The notes beneath the pieces were generated by a model that made no database searches, was not told where the DNA came from, and saw only the letters and a list, made by a program, of their open reading frames with translations. A DNA stretch of 59,921 nucleotides from contig CAKQPF010000015.1 in NCBI GenBank assembly GCA_934256705.1, positions 1 through 59,921 on the forward strand, written 5' to 3'. The first letter of the stretch is position 1. Every line of letters starts with the position of its first letter. Source of the stretch: an uncultured Prevotella sp. GTDB taxonomy: Bacteria; Bacteroidota; Bacteroidia; Bacteroidales; Bacteroidaceae. This document shows positions 17,362 to 26,275 of this stretch, in pieces. The translations under genes were made by a program, and so were the position numbers.

Positions 17362-18480
17362 CTATTCGAAGAGATAGCCGTAGTTGTTTCTTAAGGATTC
17401 GAATTCCGTTTCGCAGCGATTGTGCAGTTCTTTGTCGCTGGTCTTGAATATCTCTATAATCCTCTCTATCTCTTGCATTACGGTTCGTCCTGCGTCAAAG
17501 ATCGGGCTCAGCTCGTCCTTGAAATAGTCGATGAATGGTGCATAGTAGTAGCCTATCTCTTCTATCATGAAATGGAAGGTGGCATAGGCATCTTTCATAT
17601 CCAGTTTCTTGCCTCTTACGTCTGCAATTGTCTGGAGACGGAGTATCTCGATGTTTTCCACCTGCGCTGCCACCTCCTGTGCTGTCTTCACTTGATGGAA
17701 ATATCGGTCGATGAAGGCGTTGCGCTCATGCAGGTTGCGCTTGTAGAACAGCTCGCGCTCTTTTTTGTCTGCCTCGTTCTTGTTTACTTCCTCGAAACGT
17801 TCGGCATGAACGCCTGACAATGCTACTGCCATTCCACCGACATCCATGACGAGCCTGCGGTCTCGGGCTATGCGGATGACATAACCTTCGAGTCCGGCAT
17901 ATTCGCCAGTCACGATGCGTAGCAGGGTACGGTTCTTGGAGTAATAGACAAAAGGACGAAGAAGGAAGCGGAGACGTTCCGGCTCTGTTTCTGCTACACG
18001 CATGAACGGCTCCATCTGGCGGCAGGGGATTGTGGCTACCTTTCCAGTACTACAATTCTTACAGAGTTTGTATGGTTTTATGTTTTCATCTAAGTAGTCC
18101 TGTAATATTTCCGGACTACCTTGCAGGAATATCAGTCCACTTACGGAAGGGGTTTCCACTTCGCGCATTCCGCCTCTGTTTCTGTGACGTGGGACATATC
18201 TTATCGTCTTATGCACAAAATGGGTTACTCCATCTTTCTTTAGCTGTTCTTCTATCGACTTTACTTTCTGGTTGTGTACAAAAAGATAACTCCATGACGT
18301 GCAGTTATCTTTCTCAGTCTCAGCCTCCCTGTTCACCTGCGGACACTTCTTTATCGCTGAACCAGTCTGTTTGTCTGGCTCAGAAACGTGTGTGCCCTCT
18401 GGAAATCCATTGCTTTCAGATGTCTGAAAACGCTTTGTTTCGTCGGCTGTAGATTGAGAAACCGTGCATTCCTGCTTCAT
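17362..18480 (-). CDS. UpxY-type transcription antiterminator (NusG family), extended
   Basis: 372 residues, about twice the usual length for UpxY/RfaH-like proteins. Residues 1-58 are polar and disordered. A NusG N-terminal domain spans about 60-165 (SWSYLFVHNQK, then GLIFLQGSPEILQDYL). A KOW domain spans about 184-216 (RIVTGEYAGLEGYVIRI, DVGG). From 230 to the end comes a long charged helical extension. Family members bind RNA polymerase early in capsule operons and let it read past terminators in the leader and operon. It is the first gene after the invertible promoter, with about 220 bases of leader, which matches the known upxY arrangement in Bacteroides. The role of the extension is unknown. 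Confidence 0.88.
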   Translation of the reverse strand: MKQECTVSQSTADETKRFQTSESNGFPEGTHVSEPDKQTGSAIKKCPQVNREAETEKDNCTSWSYLFVHNQKVKSIEEQLKKDGVTHFVHKTIRYVPRHRNRGGMREVETPSVSGLIFLQGSPEILQDYLDENIKPYKLCKNCSTGKVATIPCRQMEPFMRVAETEPERLRFLLRPFVYYSKNRTLLRIVTGEYAGLEGYVIRIARDRRLVMDVGGMAVALSGVHAERFEEVNKNEADKKERELFYKRNLHERNAFIDRYFHQVKTAQEVAAQVENIEILRLQTIADVRGKKLDMKDAYATFHFMIEEIGYYYAPFIDYFKDELSPIFDAGRTVMQEIERIIEIFKTSDKELHNRCETEFESLRNNYGYLFE

Positions 18481-18678
18481 AATTTCTTGGCTACTTTATG
18501 TCACTGCTGGCTGCCATCACCCGGGATGACGGTGCCATTTTAGCATTAACAATGTATAAATACATACTATACAGGTAGTTTATCCGTTTGGAAAATCAAT
18601 GTCTAACAATCAAGTAGTACTATAATTCTATGGTGTTTTCGCCTCTTGGTGGCTTACATCTCTGTCTGTACAAGTACA

Positions 18679-18697
18679 GTTTTCACATGATAAAACA
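18679..18697 (+). repeat. invertible-promoter inverted repeat, left (IRL)
   Basis: GTTTTCACATGATAAAACA, 19 bp, an exact reverse complement of 18855-18873. The arms enclose 157 bases and lie next to a tyrosine recombinase gene, the layout of Bacteroidales DNA inversion sites. Confidence 0.85.
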
Positions 18698-18709
18698 GTA
18701 TCTATTCTG

Positions 18710-18717
18710 CAAAAGTA
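18710..18717 (-). promoter_or_regulatory. promoter -7 box inside invertible segment, facing upxY
   Basis: Minus-strand TACTTTTG fits the Bacteroidetes -7 consensus TAnnTTTG exactly. No convincing TTTG is found about 20 bases upstream, as is common for regulated promoters. In this orientation transcription passes through IRL into the upxY leader (ON); inversion would turn it toward the end of the recombinase gene (OFF). Confidence 0.6.
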
Positions 18718-18854
18718 CTAATTTTCCTTCACATCTTATCATTTTTGAATGAAAAAGTTTAGCACCCCCCCCGAATTTTCCCCGAAATGTTTCACAAATC
18801 AGACTTTTCAAGGCTCTAAACGTGTTTGTTTTCAGCATTCTTTCTCATTGTGCA

Positions 18855-18873
18855 TGTTTTATCATGTGAAAAC
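18855..18873 (-). repeat. invertible-promoter inverted repeat, right (IRR)
   Basis: Exact inverted copy of 18679-18697, ending 10 bases before the stop codon of the recombinase gene. Confidence 0.85.
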
Positions 18874-18883
18874 AATCACTCCT

Positions 18884-20098
18884 TCACCCTCCGATTCTCT
18901 TTATAATTCTCTTGTTCGCCTCATTGATTCTTGAGACATCAATGGAGTTCAGATACACCTGCGTGGTCTTTATGGAATTATGTCCCATTCCTTCACTTAT
19001 GATGGCGATGGGGATGTTCATGTCTCTTGCCACGCTTGCCCACGTGTGGCGTGCCACATAAGTGGTAAGCGGCATTTTCAATCCTACCATCTCTCCAATC
19101 TTCTTCAATGCACGGTTTATGTTGATCTGCATGCGTTGGTATTGCAGGTACTCCGTGCCATCCTCCTTCTTTATGATTGGAAACAAATACGAACCGTTCT
19201 CTGTCTGATGTGCATAGCGGTCCAGTATTTTCTGTTGCGCCTTTTCCCATTCCACCATCAGGCATTGGTTTGTCTTCCTGCGACAATAAGTCCACATGCC
19301 GTTCTTCAGGTCTGCCTTTCGCAGATAGGCAATATCCACAAACGGCATTCCACGCATATAGAAGCTGAACATGAAGATATCACGGGCAAGAGCCATTGTA
19401 GAGTTTTCCGGCAGTTCAAGGTGCGCTATCACTTTCAGTTCCTTCTCGCTGATTGCCCGTTTTGTTGTCTTGACGTATGACAGACGCACATGGCTGAATA
19501 GATTCCTGTTGCTTAACAGACCTTCTGCCGCAGCCTTACATAATAAGGTGTTGAGCGTGCGCAGATAGCAGCGGATGCTGTTCTGCTTCAATCGCCTGTC
19601 TATAAGCCAAGCCTCGTAACATTCCATCATATCGGGTGTGAGTTCATCGAATGTCAAATCCACATCCTCCCTGAATGCCTTGAAGCGTCGATATGCATTG
19701 CCGTATGTACGGGCAGTGCCTTGTCGCTTCATCTGCTCTTTCCTGGCCACTTGCTCCTGCAAGAACATGAATACGGTCCTGCAAGTCTGCTCTTTACTGA
19801 AGGCATTGCATAGTTCTTCTACTGTATAGTCCTTGTGGCTGTGCTCCATCCTGTCAAGGATAGTCTGCCAACGCTTTAATGCCCAGTCGATTCTACACTG
19901 CATCAGTGCCAACGCAGCCTTCCGTTCGCTCCCTACTGCCATCACGATTGCCTCTGTGCTTTCATCCCACTCGTCGGGATAGATGTGGTGCTCCGTACTT
20001 ATCCATTTCACCTTGCGTTTGTGTATCACCTGATAATATAATGTACCCTCCGCTTCTGGTACAGACGAGGGACGAAACTTGAGTTTTATTGTTGCCAT
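18884..20098 (-). CDS. tyrosine site-specific recombinase (Tsr-type invertase)
   Basis: 404 residues. An N-terminal arm-binding domain (MATIKLKFRPSSVPEAEG, HIYPDEWDE) and a SAM-like core-binding domain precede the catalytic domain. Catalytic positions: Arg in FYMRGMPFVDIAYL, Arg350-His351 in ARHTWAS, His373 in GMGHNSIKTT and the nucleophile Tyr382 in TTQVYLNS. Bacteroidales enzymes of this type invert local promoters of capsule and surface loci and are usually encoded next to their sites. Here the inverted repeats lie immediately downstream. An integrase of a lost mobile element is the alternative, but no element genes are present. Confidence 0.9.
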   Translation of the reverse strand: MATIKLKFRPSSVPEAEGTLYYQVIHKRKVKWISTEHHIYPDEWDESTEAIVMAVGSERKAALALMQCRIDWALKRWQTILDRMEHSHKDYTVEELCNAFSKEQTCRTVFMFLQEQVARKEQMKRQGTARTYGNAYRRFKAFREDVDLTFDELTPDMMECYEAWLIDRRLKQNSIRCYLRTLNTLLCKAAAEGLLSNRNLFSHVRLSYVKTTKRAISEKELKVIAHLELPENSTMALARDIFMFSFYMRGMPFVDIAYLRKADLKNGMWTYCRRKTNQCLMVEWEKAQQKILDRYAHQTENGSYLFPIIKKEDGTEYLQYQRMQININRALKKIGEMVGLKMPLTTYVARHTWASVARDMNIPIAIISEGMGHNSIKTTQVYLNSIDVSRINEANKRIIKRIGG

Positions 20099-20185
20099 GA
20101 TTCGCTTCTTTTGAATTTGTTATTATAACGCAAATACCTTCCCTTTCCATCAGCAGAACCACCCTAAAACCACTTCTTATAAAAA

Positions 20186-20230
20186 AAAGCGAAAGAGCCA
20201 AGTGAAAATATCACTCAGCTCTTTCGCTTT
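20186..20230 (-). terminator. rho-independent terminator
   Basis: A GCGAAAGAGC stem pairs with GCTCTTTCGC around an inner GTGA/TCAC stem. On the minus strand it is followed by a run of eight T. It closes the SusC-to-protease operon, whose last gene ends at 20366, and lies just upstream of the recombinase gene. Confidence 0.8.
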
Positions 20231-20365
20231 AATGTCTGTTGACGTTTATGTCTTATGCAAGTGCTGCATATCTTTTGCAAGTCCCTTCTACTCCATAGTA
20301 GTGGAGCATAAAGCAATACTCTACCTGGAAAGAATTTAGAATTATGCATTATGCATTATGAATTA

Positions 20366-21700
20366 TCATCTCACCACCTTGCGTACCTTGCCGTTATGTC
20401 GCTCGATGATGAGACCTTTATGGTTGCGGGCAGCCTTGGTGCCTATGAGGCGACCGGCTGCGTCGTAGATACGCTTTGGAGATGCTTCGTTGGCTTTCCC
20501 GGCGGTGATGTCCTCGATGCCGGTGGCAGGATAGAGGTCGTAGTTTATATCCCCCTGGTCAGGACGGTGCATTATCACCATGTCGTTGCCCATCTTGAAT
20601 TCCTCTCGCCAGTTGCCTATCTGGCAACCCATTATGTCAAGTGAGAAGTAACCGTCACCGCCACCGCTCCATCCCCAGTTTACGCCCACATAGCCACGCT
20701 CATCGTAGCCGTCAAGGACGAAACAGTGGTAGGAATCAGTGCCGTTGTAATTGGATCCGCCAGCATACATTACAGGATTGCCGGCACTGAGCTCACGGTA
20801 AATCACCTCACACCACTTTGCGTCATCGTAGTTGTCAGGTGTAGGGTAATCCTTGTAACCGTAATACTTCACTATGTAGCCGAAGTTGTCTCTCAGTCCA
20901 TCAGCGGCATCAAAGAGATAAGCTCCGCTGACATCGTAGGCATATTGCATCTTGGCGGCAACGCCACAATGATACATGAGGGTAGCGACAGCTCTCTTCT
21001 TTTCTGGTGTTATACCTACTGCTCCTTTATAGGAAGGCACTACTTGGTTGTCATAGTCATAAGTAGTTGCAGAATAATCGACTGTAAGTTTCTGGGAATT
21101 GTTGTTATACCATACATAGTTTGTTCCTATACCTTTATCAGGATACCTGTGATAGTTGATGATCTGTGCCATAGCTGTGGCAACGCAACCTGTCACGCAT
21201 TTTCCCTTCTCGGCTTTTGGGCAAAACTCATTATATGGCTTTCCCTGGTCCCACTTTGCCTTCACCATGTGAGGTACAGACTTCTTGCAGTCGCTTGGCA
21301 CGCCGGCGTTCTTGCCTCCTGCACGACGAGGAGCAGACATGATGTGATTGTTGAGCTTTATCTCAGCCACTGAGAGATACCATGAGAGTGCAGGATTCTC
21401 AGCCGAGAAGGCATTGTCTGTGGAATATCCCACCACCGGACTGTTGGCATCATCATTTGCTATGATGGCGAAGCCGCCTTCTTCATAGCCCATTACGGTG
21501 TAAGCCTTGGTGGCGGTAATCTTCTTGATTTCAGGTGTAGCCTTGCCTGTAGCGATGGATCGTGTTACGGCAGCAGGAGCGATAAGCCTCTCAGCTATAC
21601 GTTTGATGTCCTGAAAGGAACGTTCCTCAGCCGAAGCAGGAGAGAAGATTCCCGACAATGCCAGGAAAAGGAAAAGGAGAAGAGTAGTGTTCTTTTTCAT
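20366..21700 (-). CDS. C10 family cysteine protease (streptopain/interpain-like), secreted
   Basis: 444 residues: a signal peptide (LLLFLFLALSGIFSPASA), a Spi-like propeptide (about 27-140) and a C10 peptidase domain. The catalytic Cys172 lies in CVTGCVATAMAQI and His325 in DSYHCFVLDGYD, followed by the invariant VNWGWSGGGDGYF. The C-terminus (IYDAAGRLIG...GLIIERHNGKVRKVVR) resembles a secretion/sorting tail. It is the last gene of the SusC/SusD operon, 120 bases after the FN3 lipoprotein. It probably cuts host or dietary proteins so that fragments can pass through the SusC channel. Confidence 0.92.
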   Translation of the reverse strand: MKKNTTLLLFLFLALSGIFSPASAEERSFQDIKRIAERLIAPAAVTRSIATGKATPEIKKITATKAYTVMGYEEGGFAIIANDDANSPVVGYSTDNAFSAENPALSWYLSVAEIKLNNHIMSAPRRAGGKNAGVPSDCKKSVPHMVKAKWDQGKPYNEFCPKAEKGKCVTGCVATAMAQIINYHRYPDKGIGTNYVWYNNNSQKLTVDYSATTYDYDNQVVPSYKGAVGITPEKKRAVATLMYHCGVAAKMQYAYDVSGAYLFDAADGLRDNFGYIVKYYGYKDYPTPDNYDDAKWCEVIYRELSAGNPVMYAGGSNYNGTDSYHCFVLDGYDERGYVGVNWGWSGGGDGYFSLDIMGCQIGNWREEFKMGNDMVIMHRPDQGDINYDLYPATGIEDITAGKANEASPKRIYDAAGRLIGTKAARNHKGLIIERHNGKVRKVVR

Positions 21701-21820
21701 AAATACAGATAATCGTTATTGTGGTTATCATACCATGTGAGCCTATCGAGGCTGGCTCCTATGTGATAGAGAAGTCCCGATAGGCCCTGTTAGGCTATTT
21801 GACCTTATGATTACAAGTCT

Positions 21821-23236
21821 TTATTTACGTTTCAATACGCAATCGACGAAGATGAACGCATTGCCACCATACCATGCTGTGAAGTCACTGAGATAGATGG
21901 TCTTGAGATTACCTTCGAAAGTAGCGACCACAGGCTTGTCAACAGACTCTTTAGAAGCGAACGTGAAAGCGGAGTTCCATGTGGCAGGCTCGAAGGTAAT
22001 GGTCTTGGCATCATAATCCACTACGCCGAGGAATTCGTCAGTCCATCCGTAGAAATTGAGGAGCTTGACGTGCGTATCGTCGATGAAGCGGATAGATACC
22101 ACGTCGTCATAGTCAAGGTCCATCCTGGTATAGTCCTGACCAAAATAGTCATAGCCCTTGATGTGAATGTTGTATTCCTTCTCATCTGCCTTCTCTTCAT
22201 CTGTCCAACCCCAATCGAACTGGTCGTACTCGCCTGCGCCGATCTGGCCATTGTCGTTATAAAGAATTGCCCAGAACCAGAGATTACCCTTGGAGCCGTC
22301 TTCGTCACAGTAGAAATAAGAGTATTTATCTGAGCAGAACATATCAAGTTCCAATTCCGGAGTGACATTGACTATGTGGAATCCGGACTCGATATCATAA
22401 CCGAATGGAACCATGCGAAGTTTTCCTTCTTCATTGGTCTCGGTGGTAAAATTGATGCTGTAACCTTCCTTGCCGTAAGGATCTTCGATGCAGAAAGAGC
22501 CATCATCGTAAGCCACGATATCAGCTGAGACCTTGTTGCTGCCTTCCGGCATGTTTGACATAGTGTAGGTTCCGGTCTTGCGCCAGAGTTCTGCTCTTTC
22601 GCGCTTGAATGTGAACTTGAATGGTTCTGAGTCGCTATATACCTCGTCATCGCTGGTAGCAACGATGGTGATGGTGTGCTCGCCCAGTTCAAGACCTGTG
22701 AGCAGAACGCTGTTTGTATAGGTAGTACCGCTGCGTCCATTGCTGAGTGTGTACTTGTAACCGGTAGCGTGCTCCACTGCAGACCAGGTAACTGTCACGC
22801 CGCCATTGCCATTTACAGTAGAGAGGTCTGTAGAAGAAGGCTTCACGAGAGGTATCTGATTGCCTGTAGTAGCCTTGATTTCAGCGATAGGTGATGTGGT
22901 CTTGTCGCTGTCAAAGGCAGAGAAAGCCCATACCTTCAGTGTATATTCAGTGTTTGGCTTCAGACCGGTAGCCATAAGTGAGGTGGACTGGGTAACATCT
23001 GCCAATACCACATTCTCTCTTGGGTCGATGAGCTCATAGGCATACTGTGTAGCCTCCTTCACGTTGTCCCAATGGAAAGCGAGGGTGCTGACGGTCAGAG
23101 CGTCCTGAGTGAGCGTCGGCATCTGCAGTGGGGTCTTTTCATCATCATCGCTGCATGATGTGAATGACACCATAGCGAAGAGTGCGAGAGCCATTATCGC
23201 GCATAGTCTTGATATTATTGACTTATCGTGTTTCAT
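21821..23236 (-). CDS. FN3-containing surface lipoprotein of SusCD operon
   Basis: 471 residues with a lipobox (SFTSC, lipid-modified Cys28) followed by SDDDE, the acidic export signal used by Bacteroidetes surface lipoproteins. Two fibronectin type III domains follow (about 38-125 and 132-212), then a 250-residue beta-rich region with many Tyr/Trp/Asp (DQFDWGWTDEEKADE) of unknown family. In SusE/SusF position, it probably binds the operon's substrate on the outer membrane. The ligand is unknown. Confidence 0.8.
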   Translation of the reverse strand: MKHDKSIISRLCAIMALALFAMVSFTSCSDDDEKTPLQMPTLTQDALTVSTLAFHWDNVKEATQYAYELIDPRENVVLADVTQSTSLMATGLKPNTEYTLKVWAFSAFDSDKTTSPIAEIKATTGNQIPLVKPSSTDLSTVNGNGGVTVTWSAVEHATGYKYTLSNGRSGTTYTNSVLLTGLELGEHTITIVATSDDEVYSDSEPFKFTFKRERAELWRKTGTYTMSNMPEGSNKVSADIVAYDDGSFCIEDPYGKEGYSINFTTETNEEGKLRMVPFGYDIESGFHIVNVTPELELDMFCSDKYSYFYCDEDGSKGNLWFWAILYNDNGQIGAGEYDQFDWGWTDEEKADEKEYNIHIKGYDYFGQDYTRMDLDYDDVVSIRFIDDTHVKLLNFYGWTDEFLGVVDYDAKTITFEPATWNSAFTFASKESVDKPVVATFEGNLKTIYLSDFTAWYGGNAFIFVDCVLKRK

Positions 23237-23365
23237 AACTGTATTCGTTTATAGTTAAACATTGTAATGGTGGTAACTTGTAAGTAGATGGTGCGAGAAT
23301 CCTATATATACCTGAACCACCTACTTACGGTCACCTTTAACATTCTGTGGAAGCAAATTTCCTGC

Positions 23366-24346
23366 TTACTCGATGTTGATGGAATCCCAATATCCGATGA
23401 GATTGCTGCCCCAACCTGAATCGCCGCCGTCAGTGAAGAATATCTGTGGAATAAGCTTGAAGCAAGCCTTCTTTGCAGAGCCGCGCATATCAATGTTAGA
23501 CCACCATTCATCTGAAGGATCGAGCCAGAAGTTCACCTTCTCGATTCCAGAGAATTCTTCTCCGTCAGGATACCACTTGGCATATTCTCCCTTGGCTACG
23601 TCCTTCATGAGATACCAGCAGGTCAATCCTTCAGGATCCATCATCCAGTTGGTGTAAGGATATGGGATACCGTGCCATGTGGAGCGGTCCTTAGGGTTGA
23701 AGTAAGCTTCGCTATGCACGCTGCTGTCCACAGGATCGGATGCGAGGATGTAGAATTCCCAGTCAATGCCTGAGCCGAGGAAGTTGTTGAAGCGGAAACG
23801 GTTCTGGCCTTCAAGCCAATAGATGTCAGACTTTGAGTCGGAGAACTCACCTCCATCCCATACGAATGTGGCTTCTGAAATCTTGACCCAGCGTATCAAT
23901 GTGGCCTGGTATTTGTAAGTAGGAGCGCCGTCGGTCTTTGCATAAGGGTTGGAATAAGCCTCATCTATGTGTACGATAAAGCTGTATGGACGTGACATTT
24001 CCATGCCTGGGCAAGCCACTTCGATGGTGGTCTCTGCCTCGCCAGCCTTGAAGTTGGCTACTGTAGGGATGGAGAATACCTTGTCAGCATCATCAATGAC
24101 TACCGGAACAGCCAGGTCGCCATTGGTGTTGAGACGCTTGAGGGTGACTGTGACAGACTGCTTAGCAGCATACTCTTCCGGAGTAAGCAGTACAGAACCC
24201 TGGTTTGAAGCGGCGAAATAGACTCCCGGGTTGTCCGCAGACACCTTGTTTGCCCATTCGTAATTGTCGTCATCGGAGCAGGCTGTGAAGGAAGCCGCTA
24301 CGATCATTGCGACGAACATGTATAGGATACTTGATAATTTTCTCAT
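23366..24346 (-). CDS. surface lipoprotein, SusE-position
   Basis: 326 residues. Lipobox FTAC with Cys23, then the SDDDN export signal. An N-terminal Ig/Calx-beta-like domain (VYFAASNQGSVLLTPEEY, VTVTLKRLNTNGDLAVPV) is of the kind seen in many uncharacterised PUL lipoproteins. The C-terminal half is aromatic-rich (WHGIPYPYTNWMMDPEG) and ends in a beta-sandwich-like stretch. It follows SusD by 132 bases containing a strong hairpin and precedes the FN3 lipoprotein by 129 bases. It is likely a cell-surface binding partner of the SusCD transporter. Confidence 0.75.
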   Translation of the reverse strand: MRKLSSILYMFVAMIVAASFTACSDDDNYEWANKVSADNPGVYFAASNQGSVLLTPEEYAAKQSVTVTLKRLNTNGDLAVPVVIDDADKVFSIPTVANFKAGEAETTIEVACPGMEMSRPYSFIVHIDEAYSNPYAKTDGAPTYKYQATLIRWVKISEATFVWDGGEFSDSKSDIYWLEGQNRFRFNNFLGSGIDWEFYILASDPVDSSVHSEAYFNPKDRSTWHGIPYPYTNWMMDPEGLTCWYLMKDVAKGEYAKWYPDGEEFSGIEKVNFWLDPSDEWWSNIDMRGSAKKACFKLIPQIFFTDGGDSGWGSNLIGYWDSINIE

Positions 24347-24397
24347 TGTATTCTGGTATTTATAGTTAACTGGATTTTTCTTTCATCCTTTGTCGTT

Positions 24398-24442
24398 CCC
24401 GATGTGCGGAACCAGAAGCAGAGCCTTGCTCCGCACATCGGG
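24398..24442. promoter_or_regulatory. intercistronic stem-loop after susD
   Basis: CCCGATGTGCGGA (24398-24410) pairs perfectly with 24430-24442. There is no T-run after it on the minus strand, so it is more likely an mRNA-stabilising or processing hairpin than a full terminator. It could lower expression of downstream genes relative to susCD. Confidence 0.65.
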
Positions 24443-24478
24443 CAGAAAGAAATATTAGAACCTGATTGCTGTTGGCTA

Positions 24479-26230
24479 TTACTGTGGAAGGATTGCGCCG
24501 GATGGGTCAGGTGCAAGGATGATTCCATCGTTAGCGTCAGCCTCAATTTCGGTGATGATATAGTTCATCCAAGGTGCTACATAGCCAGCATAGGAATTGA
24601 GTTGGTATTCCGGTTCGTAGTTGGAACCAGCGTAACCACGTATTACAGGGAGGTTGAGACGCTTGTAGTCGAAATAGACGAGACCTTCTCCCCAGAACTC
24701 GATGCGGCGCTGCACCATCAGATCCTTGATGAAGTCATCCATTGTGGTGGCGTTGCACACGTATGAATCGTCAGTATAGCGGTTCTTGTTGACGAAGTCC
24801 TGCAATGCCTTTGCCGCTGCAGGGACACCCTGTGTGTGGGCTATTGCCTCGAAGTAGTCGAAGTACATCTCCTCAATACGCATCAGAGGGATGGAAGCTA
24901 TCAGACCGGTCTCAAGGTCATTGGTAGTGATGGCACCGCTGCCGGCGCGGAACTTCATGTTGGCATAAGCAGGAAGTCTTCTCCAGTCAGCGTCTGTCAT
25001 CTTTGTCTTGTAGCCTGCAGGAACGGCGTTCTTGCCGGCATCATAAGGATTTACCCAGCTTGCGCGTCTCCAGTCACCAAGCCCGATCTTGTCATAGAGG
25101 GCCTTGCCGATGCAACGGTACTGGTTATAACTTGTCATGCTCCATGCAGCTTCTGAGCAAAGCCAGCCCTGGAATGTGTACCAGAATGACTTGTTGATCT
25201 GCTCCTTGCTGTCCACCAATGTGCCGAACATCCAGGCGTCGTTTGCAGTGTTGAAGCCTGTAGTGGTGTTTGTCCACTCTTCTTCGGTCAGAGGCTTGAA
25301 GTTTTCGGTGTTCATAGCCTTCTGTGCATATTCTGCAGCCTTGGCAAAGCAGTCGTTTGCGGAAGAGATGCCGAGCGGAGCGTAGCCGTCATCGTCATTC
25401 TCATGCTCCATCTGGACAGCGAGGTCAGCGGAACTCTGGTCGAATCGTGAAGCCATTGCAAGCCAGAGGCGGGTCTTCAGACCGTAGATGACGCCCTTGC
25501 TCATGAATGACTTGTTAGGTCTTGTCGTGCCATCAAGCATCGCCTCGGCATTGTTGAGGTCGTTCATGATGAAGCGGTACATGCGCCAGAAAGGAGCGTT
25601 CGGATTGTGCTTCATCTCATTGAGTGTGGTCTTCTCGTCGATGAGAGGAATGGTCAGTCCCATGATGCCTCTCTTCTCAGCCTCCTGGTCGAGGTAATCG
25701 ACGCCTGTCTTGCGGTATTCGTACATACGGCAGATGTCGAGATAGAGGAATGCACGGTAGCCGTAGCCCTGTCCGAGGTGGTATCTTGCAGCCTCGTTGC
25801 CACCGTTTACTGCGATTTCAGCAGTCTTCACGATGTTGTTGGCGTTCTTGATGAAGCTGTAATAATAGTAGAACGGGAAATAGTAAGCCCAGCGGAGATA
25901 TGTGCCCTGCTCGATTCCGTCCCAGTAGTTGAAGCCGTTGTCGCTCATAGGGAAGTCCTCGCAGAGGAGGTCACGCATGTACATCTGACATGGATAGCCC
26001 CAGTCCTGCTCGTATCCGTTACCGCTTCCATAGTATGTATCCCATGTGGTGAGGAATGCCGGGAGACTGTTGAGGAGATAGTCGAGAGACTTGCTTGACG
26101 AACTTATGTTCTCAGGCACCGCCATGTTTTTCGGAAAAGTCTCCTCGATACAGCTTGATAGGTTGAACACACCGAGTGCCACCCCTATTGCTATGATGAT
26201 ATGATTGATCTTATTTTTCATAACGCTCAA
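24479..26230 (-). CDS. SusD/RagB family nutrient-binding lipoprotein
   Basis: 583 residues. A lipobox LSSC (Cys27) follows a hydrophobic helix. The SusD-like N-terminal and RagB/SusD domains show typical segments: ARYHLGQGYGYRAFLYLDI, DLNNAEAMLDGT, LIASIPLMRIEEMYFDYFEA and a C-terminal MVQRRIEFWGEGLVYFDYKR. It forms the lid of the SusC channel and captures substrate at the cell surface. The start could be Met4. It follows SusC by 46 bases. Confidence 0.95.
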   Translation of the reverse strand: MSVMKNKINHIIIAIGVALGVFNLSSCIEETFPKNMAVPENISSSSKSLDYLLNSLPAFLTTWDTYYGSGNGYEQDWGYPCQMYMRDLLCEDFPMSDNGFNYWDGIEQGTYLRWAYYFPFYYYYSFIKNANNIVKTAEIAVNGGNEAARYHLGQGYGYRAFLYLDICRMYEYRKTGVDYLDQEAEKRGIMGLTIPLIDEKTTLNEMKHNPNAPFWRMYRFIMNDLNNAEAMLDGTTRPNKSFMSKGVIYGLKTRLWLAMASRFDQSSADLAVQMEHENDDDGYAPLGISSANDCFAKAAEYAQKAMNTENFKPLTEEEWTNTTTGFNTANDAWMFGTLVDSKEQINKSFWYTFQGWLCSEAAWSMTSYNQYRCIGKALYDKIGLGDWRRASWVNPYDAGKNAVPAGYKTKMTDADWRRLPAYANMKFRAGSGAITTNDLETGLIASIPLMRIEEMYFDYFEAIAHTQGVPAAAKALQDFVNKNRYTDDSYVCNATTMDDFIKDLMVQRRIEFWGEGLVYFDYKRLNLPVIRGYAGSNYEPEYQLNSYAGYVAPWMNYIITEIEADANDGIILAPDPSGAILPQ

Positions 26231-26275
26231 ATTTAATAATTACGAATTTCGATTGCTGTAACACTTTCCATCCTT

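Larger units (their letters stand above)
18481..18883. other. capsule leader and invertible segment
   Basis: No protein gene. 18481-18678 would be the untranslated leader of upxY, which in this family contains the UpxY target. 18679-18873 is the inverted-repeat-bounded segment with the promoter. A run of eight C (18775-18782) lies in the segment. The recombinase gene ends at 18884. Confidence 0.7.

Noticed and set aside
18775..18782. Eight-C tract as a contingency locus
   Set aside because: It lies in non-coding DNA of the invertible segment, away from the promoter box; no frame depends on its length.
18749..18934. 61-codon plus-strand frame across the invertible segment
   Set aside because: Crosses the right inverted repeat and the recombinase gene end, no conserved character; chance frame.
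20726..21373. 215-codon plus-strand open frame
   Set aside because: Antisense to the first C10 protease with its catalytic motifs; a shadow frame.
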